Assembly (NCBI RefSeq): GCF_000620125.1
Contig: NZ_JHVL01000029.1
Span: 1 to 43,519 of the forward strand
Origin: Clostridiisalibacter paucivorans DSM 22131
GTDB taxonomy: Bacteria > Bacillota > Clostridia > Tissierellales > Clostridiisalibacteraceae
Reading direction: 5' to 3'
DNA: 43,519 nucleotides
The position numbers were made by a program, and so were the translations under genes. This document shows positions 8,654 through 15,037 of this stretch, piece by piece. Below the pieces are notes generated by a model that did not search any database, was not told the origin of the DNA, and saw only the letters and a program-made list of their open reading frames with translations. Positions within the stretch are counted from its first letter, which is position 1; every line of letters begins with the position of its first letter.

Positions 8654-8753
8654 ATGAAAAAAATAACTGCTATTCTTTTTGATTTTTATAGCATTGTGTT
8701 CGCTAAAGAATACTAACATTACCTCTGAAGTTGAAATAGTTGAGAACTATTGA
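8654..8753 (+). pseudogene. Frameshifted remnant of a small exported protein
   Basis: A ribosome site (GAAAGGAC) precedes ATG 8654, which opens M-K-K-I-T-A-I-L-F and then stops early. Dropping one base in the run near 8680 restores a hydrophobic signal segment (I-F-I-A-L-C-S) and a short tail ending EIVENY at 8753. This looks like the N-terminus of a small lipoprotein or exported peptide that has been cut short and frameshifted. A chance match is possible given the length. Confidence 0.33.
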
Positions 8754-8810
8754 TAATATTTATGTAGAATAGATAAGGACTTGCTATAATCATATCAAGA
8801 GGTGGTAGAA

Positions 8811-9689
8811 TTGGAATGGAAAAAAGCACTAAAGGAATCGGTTGATTATATTGAAAAGCACCTGCTTTCAGATTGTACCATGGAGAAAGTAGCAGAACAC
8901 GTTCATATTTCTCCTTTTTACTTTCAGAAGGCATTTAAGATGATAACAGGTTATACCATAGGAGAATATGTAAGAAATCGGCGTCTGTATCTGGCGGCAC
9001 TTGATCTAATCAAAACAGAAAAAAAGGTAATTGAGTTAGCTTACCGCTATGGATATGATACTCCAGAAAGCTTTACTAAGGCATTTGGTCGCTTTCACGG
9101 ACTATCCCCAATGCAGATGAAGAAGCAACCCTATAAAATCAAACCATTTCTTCCTCTGAAAATAAGTATATCTGTAAAAGGCGGAAATCAGATGGAATAT
9201 AGAATTGAGTCAATGGAGGCTTTTGAGGTAACTGGAATTGGACGTATGTTTTCCTATGAGGAAGCCTTTGACAAGATTCCATTGTTTTGGAATACATGGA
9301 AAAGCCAATATAATTGTACGGAAGAAGTAGATCTATCTGGAGACAATATAGGGAAATATGGAATAAGCATTGATGAAGGATTTAATGGCAAGTATTTCTG
9401 CTATCTAATTGCAGGGGACTATAAAGGTAAAGGAAATCTAATTCAAGAAAGTCGCCTTAAGGTAGTTATGATTCCAGCCCTTACTTGGGCAAAATTTCGT
9501 TGTATAGGTCCAATACCAGAGGCTTTACAAGCACTAAATACCAGAATTTTTAATGAGTGGTTTCCAAAAAATGTGGATTATGAAATTGCTTCAGAATACA
9601 ACATAGAGCTTTATGAAGAAGGAAACATTAACAATTCAAACTACCGGAGTGAAATTTGGATTCCAGTAAAGAAGCGAGTTGAAAAGTAA
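8811..9689 (+). CDS. AraC-family regulator with GyrI-like effector-binding domain
   Basis: A 292-residue transcriptional regulator. Residues about 5-110 form a double HTH of AraC/XylS type, at the N-terminus: HISPFYFQKAFKMITG in the first HTH, and ELAYRYGYDTPESFTKAFGRFHGLSP, the family signature, in the second. Residues about 130-290 match the GyrI-like/SOUL small-molecule-binding fold (YRIESMEAFEVTGIGR...). This is the Rob/BmrR-type arrangement that senses hydrophobic or cationic ligands. TTG 8811 follows AGAGGTGG by about 6 nt and gives the typical ME-W-K-K start; GTG 8802 lies inside that site. The gene and the next one are visibly more G+C-rich than their surroundings, which suggests transfer. 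It may regulate the acyltransferase-like gene next door. Confidence 0.88.
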   Translation: MEWKKALKESVDYIEKHLLSDCTMEKVAEHVHISPFYFQKAFKMITGYTIGEYVRNRRLYLAALDLIKTEKKVIELAYRYGYDTPESFTKAFGRFHGLSPMQMKKQPYKIKPFLPLKISISVKGGNQMEYRIESMEAFEVTGIGRMFSYEEAFDKIPLFWNTWKSQYNCTEEVDLSGDNIGKYGISIDEGFNGKYFCYLIAGDYKGKGNLIQESRLKVVMIPALTWAKFRCIGPIPEALQALNTRIFNEWFPKNVDYEIASEYNIELYEEGNINNSNYRSEIWIPVKKRVEK

Positions 9690-9770
9690 GACAAATAAAA
9701 GCTGAAAATGACAGGATAAAATATGTTTTGTGCTATAGAATAAACCTACAAAAAAGAAAGGAATGATTCT

Positions 9771-10874
9771 ATGGAAACACAATATGTATCTTATCTTAAA
9801 TTAGAAGGAAGTTATGAAGAAATTGGAAGGCAGATGGCAAAAAAGACAAGAGAGCGAACTGCAGCCTTGCCGCCACCACAGTATTTTACCGAGCGTGAAT
9901 TAGGAGAAGCTATTGAGCTTTATAAAACCTATTGTCCGGGTCTTATGAAAGAACTGGAAGGGTATGCAAATGCATGTAATATGACATTAAGTGATATTGC
10001 TTACACTTGGATGACATACCTGACCCCCCACTGTTCTGGCCTAATTGTAGAAGGAAGTCTTATGAAGGATGGACATACCAGACTTATAAGAAATTATGAG
10101 TTTAGTATAGCAGATGAGGATCTTATGCTATGCGAGACAAGGCCAGAAGGAAAGTATGCACACATTGGAGGAAGCCTTGCACTCTTTGGAAGGACAGAAG
10201 GTATTAATGAGTGCGGTCTTGCCGTATCCATGTCTTCTTGTGGATTTCCAGTGAGCAATTTAGAAGGTATGCGTCCTCCGAAGATAAAAGGACTCCAGTT
10301 CTGGGCTGTAATAAGGAGCCTACTTGAAAATTGCAAGGACGTGGAGGAGGCCATGGAGCTAGTGCAAAAGATGCCCATTGCTTACAATATCAATCTCTAT
10401 ATAGCAGATTCTAAGGGGAATGGAAGTATTGTCGAGACTATGGATGGGGAGTTTTCCTTTCAACAGATTTCATCTAAGAGTGAGAAAAAGTATCTATGCG
10501 GAACTAACCATATTGTCATTCCGACCTTCCAGAAATTCGAACCCTTTGCAATGAGAAATTCTATGGTTCGTTTGCAGACACTAGAGCACTTTATGGAAGG
10601 CAGGAAAAATCTAGAGGAAGATGAAGTAAAAAAGCTTTTCTTGACTAAGTATCCGGAGGGCATGAGTGCATATTATTATGATGACTGGTTTGGAACTATT
10701 AAATCCGTGGTCATGGATACGGCCAATCGTTCATTCCAGATTTGCTGGTTTGGACAAAAGGAAAATGGATGGGAAGAATATCGGATAGGAACAACGTTTA
10801 AGGAGAAGACCCTTGAAAAGAGATGTGAAAGGGAACAGGGTGATGCAACATTTTTTGAAAAAGTCTATCTATAA
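9771..10874 (+). CDS. C45-family Ntn hydrolase / acyltransferase-like protein
   Basis: A 367-residue protein of the peptidase C45 family (acyl-CoA:6-aminopenicillanate acyltransferase-like). These proteins self-cleave before a cysteine that becomes the N-terminal nucleophile and act on amide bonds. The N-terminal alpha helices (GSYEEIGRQMA...) match the family opening. C88 in TPHCSGLIVEG is the expected nucleophile and IRNYEF (about 106-111) is the conserved RNY/D region after it. INECGLAVSMSS follows. The natural substrate in bacteria is mostly unknown. It has no signal peptide. It follows the AraC gene by 81 nt, shares its higher G+C content, and ends with its own terminator. Confidence 0.8.
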   Translation: METQYVSYLKLEGSYEEIGRQMAKKTRERTAALPPPQYFTERELGEAIELYKTYCPGLMKELEGYANACNMTLSDIAYTWMTYLTPHCSGLIVEGSLMKDGHTRLIRNYEFSIADEDLMLCETRPEGKYAHIGGSLALFGRTEGINECGLAVSMSSCGFPVSNLEGMRPPKIKGLQFWAVIRSLLENCKDVEEAMELVQKMPIAYNINLYIADSKGNGSIVETMDGEFSFQQISSKSEKKYLCGTNHIVIPTFQKFEPFAMRNSMVRLQTLEHFMEGRKNLEEDEVKKLFLTKYPEGMSAYYYDDWFGTIKSVVMDTANRSFQICWFGQKENGWEEYRIGTTFKEKTLEKRCEREQGDATFFEKVYL

Positions 10875-10949
10875 AGTAGTGGGATATAATAACCTATAAA
10901 CCTTTAATTTGAGCTATTTTGAAGACTAAAGAATATAGAGTAAAAGTTT

Positions 10950-10984
10950 ACCCAATGGATCCCTGTATCCCTTGGGTATTTTTT
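10950..10984 (+). terminator. Terminator after the C45 gene
   Basis: ACCCAA / TTGGGT (10950-10955 / 10972-10977) encloses GGAT / ATCC (10957-10960 / 10967-10970), and six T residues follow. Confidence 0.85.
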
Positions 10985-11173
10985 GTGTTTGTTTACAGCC
11001 TAATATTTGATTTTATTTGAAATTGGCGTTCCTCCTTTTCTTCATATATTTACGAAGTGACATAGATAAAGTGTGTCTTATTCCAAGGGGACTGTAATAC
11101 CCTCAAGAAATACAAATGACTATACAAAATATACTGCTTTTATCAATACAAATACATGTGAATACTGCAGATT

Positions 11174-11275
11174 GTAAAAGCAAGCTTATTTGATAATCCT
11201 AAATCGTTAGACCAACCTTTAAGTCTTGGTAAGCTAGCACATCCAATGTTTTTTGATGAGTTGACAGAACTATAA
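11174..11275 (+). pseudogene. Possible decayed ORF tail in a 300-bp gene-free gap
   Basis: The gap from 10985 to 11292 has no intact gene. In it, 33 codons ending at 11275 read like real protein (SLDQPLSLGKLAHPMF), without a start codon or ribosome site. In another frame just upstream, CEYCRL resembles the cysteine knuckle of HNH nucleases. Together they suggest the eroded 3' end of a lost gene. The evidence is weak. Confidence 0.22.
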
Positions 11276-11292
11276 CCAAGAGGATGATTCTA

Positions 11293-11946
11293 TCATTTTC
11301 TATTATTAACATTTTTCAAGATTTTCTCAAGCTTCTCCACATTTACAATTCTATCATTACATTTTTTACTATCTAAACATATATCAAAGCCTATTGATCT
11401 ATATCTACCTTTAGATGTCCTACATATAGATGAAACAAAGGCTACTTCATTGTTGCTACCTACATGATTGCAAAGGGAACATATATGAGTACTGGTAGAA
11501 GAACTATAATTTGGAATTTTACATGTCATACCTATAAGATTACCATTCATATTGTAAGCTATAAATAATTTTTTAATCGATTCATCAATCCAACCTAAAT
11601 ACACGTTCTTTGAATTTTGTGCATTTAGATTTGGTAGCTTTAATTTCTTTTCTTTTTTAAACAATTTATTAATTTGTGCATTTGTAATGATTGGCATACC
11701 ATATACATATTTATTTAGCTCAGCTAAATATTTATCAATGTAAAGTGGTTCATTTATTTTACTAATATCAAGTATATTTTTTTCTTCCTCAGATAAATTT
11801 GGAAAAATACGTAATATTTTATCCTGTATATACTCTTTATTTGCTTTAATAATATTAATATCTATGCAATTTCTAAAAGTATTATTTAAATCATATAAAC
11901 ATTTTTTTATATGATTATACTCCTGTTTTTTTATAAAAGTTTTCAT
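11293..11946 (-). CDS. FusB/FusC-family EF-G-binding protein
   Basis: A 217-residue two-domain protein like staphylococcal FusB/FusC. The N-terminal helical bundle runs from about 1 to 85 (MKTFIKKQEYNHIKK...). The C-terminal treble-clef zinc domain begins near LFKKEKKLKLPNLN and holds the cysteines CSLC and CLDSKKC, with VYLGWID as the family core motif. Family members bind EF-G, help it leave the post-translocation ribosome and can confer fusidic acid resistance. In Clostridia, chromosomal homologues may serve a housekeeping or stress role instead. Start ATG 11946 (minus strand) lies 9 nt after GAGGTG; GTG 11958 lies within that site. No terminator is obvious directly downstream. Confidence 0.8.
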   Translation of the reverse strand: MKTFIKKQEYNHIKKCLYDLNNTFRNCIDINIIKANKEYIQDKILRIFPNLSEEEKNILDISKINEPLYIDKYLAELNKYVYGMPIITNAQINKLFKKEKKLKLPNLNAQNSKNVYLGWIDESIKKLFIAYNMNGNLIGMTCKIPNYSSSTSTHICSLCNHVGSNNEVAFVSSICRTSKGRYRSIGFDICLDSKKCNDRIVNVEKLEKILKNVNNRK

Positions 11947-12043
11947 AAAGTTTAGCACCTCTTTTCTAATTTATATCATCTTTACTATTCATGTAAGTAA
12001 ATAAGGTCTTACTTTCAAATTTATTTTACTATTACCTTACTAA

Positions 12044-12089
12044 CAAAAAAATGATTATTATTACTCCAAATGAAAGTAACAATAATCAT
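12044..12089 (-). terminator. Minus-strand terminator downstream of the CD3324-like gene
   Basis: The stem 12051-12064 / 12076-12089 has one mismatch. Read on the minus strand it is followed by seven T residues (12044-12050). It lies about 155 nt past the stop of the HTH gene and just upstream of the FusB-like gene. Confidence 0.65.
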
Positions 12090-12134
12090 CCTAATTTAAA
12101 TCATACTATATATTCATAACTTTTAATTCCGAAA

Positions 12135-12205
12135 CTTGTTTTAAATTAGAAATGATGACCTTCACTTGATTGACACAATGAAATCATAACATGATTTAAA
12201 ACAAG
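12135..12205. repeat. 12-bp inverted repeat
   Basis: CTTGTTTTAAAT (12135-12146) and its exact complement ATTTAAAACAAG (12194-12205) are separated by 47 bp. They lie in the non-coding gap between the FusB-like and CD3324-like genes. The repeat could close a stem in the minus-strand transcript or mark a small element. Another 8-bp inverted repeat, CTGTAATA / TATTACAG (12227-12234 / 12243-12250), overlaps the next gene's stop. Confidence 0.5.
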
Positions 12206-12244
12206 CATTCAATCTAATAAATAATTCTGTAATAATTATGAGTA

Positions 12245-12517
12245 TTACAGACGTTTTTCTTGACTTATTATTCTTCTTATACTCTTTTCTGATAGGTAAT
12301 ACTCTTGAGCTAATTTATCAACAGTAGTACCTTCAATATATTTTATATAAATCTCATTATTTCTTATCTTGAGACTATTTTTTATACCACTATTTTCTCC
12401 CCACGCCTTATGGTTTTCTTTTTTTCTGGGTACATAAAGATATTTTCCATCTACATATTCCTGTATTATTTTAACAATTTTCTCTGGTAACACATCTTGT
12501 GCTTTTGCATATTTCAT
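12245..12517 (-). CDS. CD3324-like small HTH protein
   Basis: A 90-residue basic protein. It opens with MKYAKAQDVLPEKIVKIIQEYVDGKYLYVPRKKE, followed by WGENSGIK and a C-terminal HTH (KYIEGTTVDKLAQEYYLSEKSIRRII). This matches the small clostridial family named after Clostridioides difficile CD3324, related to Mor-type activators. It is a likely DNA-binding regulator with an unknown target. The ATG follows AGGAGT on the minus strand. The 114-nt palindrome begins 35 bp upstream of the start and could contain or affect its promoter. Confidence 0.75.
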   Translation of the reverse strand: MKYAKAQDVLPEKIVKIIQEYVDGKYLYVPRKKENHKAWGENSGIKNSLKIRNNEIYIKYIEGTTVDKLAQEYYLSEKSIRRIISQEKRL

Positions 12518-12551
12518 TTCCTTACTCCTCCACTTTTATCATAGTATTAAA

Positions 12552-12665
12552 GCAAAGAATACTAAAAAGCTATGTGTTACAGAGCCTAAAACTTGCACGC
12601 AATTTCAGCTAACTTAACAGCTTAGGCTCCAAACAAAGCATAGCTGGCTTTGTGGTAGTCTTTGC
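12552..12665. repeat. 114-nt imperfect palindrome (cruciform or MITE-like)
   Basis: The arms pair over most of the length. GCAAAGA (12552-12558) pairs with TCTTTGC (12659-12665), TAC (12560-12562) with GTA (12655-12657), and AGCTATG (12568-12574) with CATAGCT (12639-12645). GAGCCTAA (12582-12589) pairs with TTAGGCTC (12622-12629). Bulges separate these helices and a loop of about 32 nt caps them. There is no ORF inside and no T tract, so it is not a simple terminator. The gap around it (12518-12942) otherwise holds no convincing gene. Confidence 0.7.
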
Positions 12666-12879
12666 AAGGAGCAAGCTGATTTAGAATTGAATGTATCGAT
12701 GACCTTCATAAAAACACCCCCCATACATGATGATTATTATATCATAATTAACATTAAATATATGCATAAGTATATAATGTTACTAACTAGAAAGAAGTAT
12801 AGAGATAACTTTGACAAAGGTATACAGAAGAATAAAATAGAAAAACTTATTTTTGAAAAAACAAGATTCATATTAGAAA

Positions 12880-12921
12880 AGAGGACAGTTAAAGTTCTTA
12901 CATAAAACTTAACTGTCCTCT
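12880..12921. terminator. Strong bidirectional terminator after the CotF-like gene
   Basis: A 13-bp stem (12880-12892 / 12909-12921) extends with GTT/AAC past a bulged A. TTTT follows on the minus strand, where it terminates the CotF-like gene, and also on the plus strand. Confidence 0.8.
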
Positions 12922-12942
12922 TTTCATGGTTTCTTTAATTAA

Positions 12943-13404
12943 TTATTGTACATCATACATACCGTGACTTTGCATATAATTAAATATTTTTTCACCATGC
13001 TCTTGTTCTTCTTTTTGAATATGATTTAACACTTTTCTAATATTAGTATCTGTGAATTCAAATATTGCTGTATTATAGGTAGAAGAAATATATTTTTCTG
13101 TAGCAAGAAGATCGGTACATAAATCAGCATCACTTTGATCTTTCATTCCGCTTTGGCTCATGGACTGATTTTGTTGATTTTGCATACCTTGTTGCTGTTG
13201 TTGGTTGACATTTGGAATTTGACCATCCATAATTTGATTGATGGTATTAAGATGTTCTTGCTCTTGATTACCAAGTTGAGTAAAAATTTGTTTTAGTTGA
13301 GGATCTTTAGCTTGGTTTGCATAATTACTATACTTTTTTATACACAATTCTTCATGACTCTTTTGATCTTCCAATAAGTATCTTTCTTTTTGAGTTAAAT
13401 ACAT
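12943..13404 (-). CDS. CotF-like spore coat protein
   Basis: A 153-residue protein of the CotF family with a ferritin-like helical fold. Two helical pairs, about 1-65 (ERYLLEDQKSHEELCIKKYSNYA...GNQEQEHLNTI) and 90-150 (CTDLLATEKYISSTYNTAIFEF...IQKEEQEHGEKIFNYM), flank a glutamine/asparagine-rich linker (about 68-88). Such proteins are assembled into the spore coat in Bacillus and Clostridia. The start ATG follows GGAGGTG on the minus strand. The gene has its own terminator downstream. It is not in an operon with its neighbours. Confidence 0.8.
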   Translation of the reverse strand: MYLTQKERYLLEDQKSHEELCIKKYSNYANQAKDPQLKQIFTQLGNQEQEHLNTINQIMDGQIPNVNQQQQQGMQNQQNQSMSQSGMKDQSDADLCTDLLATEKYISSTYNTAIFEFTDTNIRKVLNHIQKEEQEHGEKIFNYMQSHGMYDVQ

Positions 13405-13561
13405 TTTGAAACACCTCCAATTTTAGAATGTGTAAAAAAAGTGGTATTATACTAAAAATCAACAAAAATATAACTAATTTGATTCTTTACTTATAACCCT
13501 GTCTCTTAGACGAGATGAAAAGAATATAAAATATGATGGATTATGCAAAGTATATGATGAT

Positions 13562-13597
13562 AAAAAAAGACATACCTTGAATCAAGGTATGTCTTTT
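13562..13597 (-). terminator. tRNA terminator
   Basis: A perfect 15-bp stem (13565-13579 / 13583-13597) has loop AAT. Read on the minus strand it ends in a run of T residues, 17 nt past the 3' end of the tRNA. Confidence 0.85.
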
Positions 13598-13613
13598 AAT
13601 CATACAGAACTTA

Positions 13614-13689
13614 TGGTGGAGATAAGGGGACTTGAACCCCTGACCTCCTGACTGCCAGTCAGGCGCGATCCCAACTTCGCCATATCCCC
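13614..13689 (-). tRNA. tRNA-Ala (anticodon GGC)
   Basis: Read on the minus strand, this 76-nt sequence folds as a full cloverleaf. The acceptor stem GGGGATA/TATCTCC includes the G3-U70 pair that marks alanine tRNAs. The anticodon stem CCTGA/TCAGG carries loop CTGGCAG with anticodon GGC, which reads GCC/GCT. The T arm contains GGTTCAAGTCC. Discriminator A and an encoded CCA end the gene. Confidence 0.95.
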
Positions 13690-13748
13690 ATTTTTATCAT
13701 AAGTATATTATACTTACAATTTATTGTTTTGTAAACCCCATTTATGTA

Positions 13749-14390
13749 TTATTCATCCTCATCATCTAATGCAGATAATACTTGAGCCATCTTAGCCATA
13801 TCTTTAATTTTGCTTATACTTTTGGTGTCTTCTCCAACAATAAGAGGCGCAAATTTTTCTATCATATCTTCTAGTGCTAACTCTTTTTTACCATCTTGTA
13901 AAGTTTTAATCCCTTCAATTAATCCTTTATATTTGTCTATATTAAATGCAATCTCTATTATTGGATATATACTCTTTATATTACTCTGTGGAAAATCTTC
14001 ATCAAGGATATCTATTATTTTTTCAATTCTTTTATTTTTAGATAAAGTAGTATTAATTTTTATGGGGTTATTATCTTTTTTTACTTTAACTATTTCCATT
14101 AGATTGATTGATTTGTCAATTGTATCATAGATAGGTATAAATACTTCCATCAAATTGACCATGGGTTCAGGAAGATAAGGTCCTATTCTTCTTACTGTAT
14201 GTAGTTTATGGTGTAAATCATTGATGCTATTTATGCCAAGTTTGCTTTGAATAGATTGAAAAGCTGGAAAAATATCTTTTTTAAGTAGAGGAATTGAGAT
14301 AATAACTAATGGTAATAGTGGGAAAGGAGGGGTCTTGGTTTTTAAATTTGAAACAGGTTTATTATTTTGTAAAGGTACTAATTCATTCAT
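13749..14390 (-). CDS. Hypothetical protein, 213 aa
   Basis: I do not recognise this family. A proline-containing hydrophobic stretch (PPFPLLPLVIISIPLL, residues 21-36) could be a membrane-associated segment near the N-terminus. The rest is mostly helical and charged, and it ends in an acidic tail (ALDDEDE). The start ATG follows a strong AGGAGG on the minus strand. It is divergent from a second unknown gene with about 220 bp between them. Its location among spore coat and SpmAB genes makes a sporulation role possible, but nothing in the sequence proves it. Confidence 0.7.
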   Translation of the reverse strand: MNELVPLQNNKPVSNLKTKTPPFPLLPLVIISIPLLKKDIFPAFQSIQSKLGINSINDLHHKLHTVRRIGPYLPEPMVNLMEVFIPIYDTIDKSINLMEIVKVKKDNNPIKINTTLSKNKRIEKIIDILDEDFPQSNIKSIYPIIEIAFNIDKYKGLIEGIKTLQDGKKELALEDMIEKFAPLIVGEDTKSISKIKDMAKMAQVLSALDDEDE

Positions 14391-14609
14391 TATACTACCT
14401 CCTTTTAAAGGCGATTTATATACAATGCTTACATTTCATATTATGCTAAAAGATAAAATGTGTTACATAAAATTTTTAATATACTAATTATGTTTTAATC
14501 AATATCACTACTTTAATAGCATTTATCCTAAAGAGTAATATACTTTAAATATGTAACATATGTATTAATAGTTAGTATATTAAACTAAAAAATAAGGGAG
14601 GAATTGTCT

Positions 14610-14966
14610 TTGAGAAGAAGGAGAAGAGATATGGATAAAAACGTAAATAATCACAAGAATGCAAATGTTGAAAATGATAAAAAGAACATACCTGATATGG
14701 AGAAGGTAATAGAAAAATTTAAAGAAACTGCAAATCCTAATGAAGAACAGATGGGAAAACTTAAAGATATGGCAGATAAATATTCTGGAAAATCAGAAGA
14801 TGAATTATTTATTGAGATAATAAATCTCAATAAAAAATTATCAGAAGGAGAAAATAAAGAAGAATTTATGAAGAAAATAAAAAAATTACAAAGAATAAGG
14901 CCTTTATTAAATGATGATCAGAAAAAAAAGCTAGATAAAATTTTAAAAGTTATAAAAGAATCATGA
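14610..14966 (+). CDS. Hypothetical charged helical protein, 118 aa
   Basis: A highly charged, predicted all-helical protein with an arginine-rich start (RRRRRDMDK) and a C-terminal half of helical repeats (MADKYSGKSEDELF, KIKKLQRIRPLLNDDQKKKL). Similar short proteins occur in clostridial genomes, but I know no function. TTG 14610 is the chosen start, 8 nt after GGGAGG; the in-frame TTG at 14604 is too close to the ribosome site. There is no signal peptide, cysteine or membrane segment. It may bind nucleic acid through the basic N-terminus, but that is only inference. The next gene, an enhancer-binding regulator, follows about 70 nt later. Confidence 0.7.
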   Translation: MRRRRRDMDKNVNNHKNANVENDKKNIPDMEKVIEKFKETANPNEEQMGKLKDMADKYSGKSEDELFIEIINLNKKLSEGENKEEFMKKIKKLQRIRPLLNDDQKKKLDKILKVIKES

Positions 14967-15037
14967 TTCTTTTGTAATTTATTATATTATGCTAAAATAG
15001 AGATTAAAGAAACTAAAGATGAGAGGAGTGTTCTGTC

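Noticed and set aside
12227-12250. 8-bp inverted repeat overlapping the CD3324-like stop
   Set aside because: It has no T tract and a stronger terminator lies downstream; mentioned only under the larger repeat.
12687-12905. A 72-codon plus-strand ORF after the palindrome
   Set aside because: It starts at TTG with no ribosome site, its composition is unlike a protein, and its end runs into the bidirectional terminator. Treated as chance.
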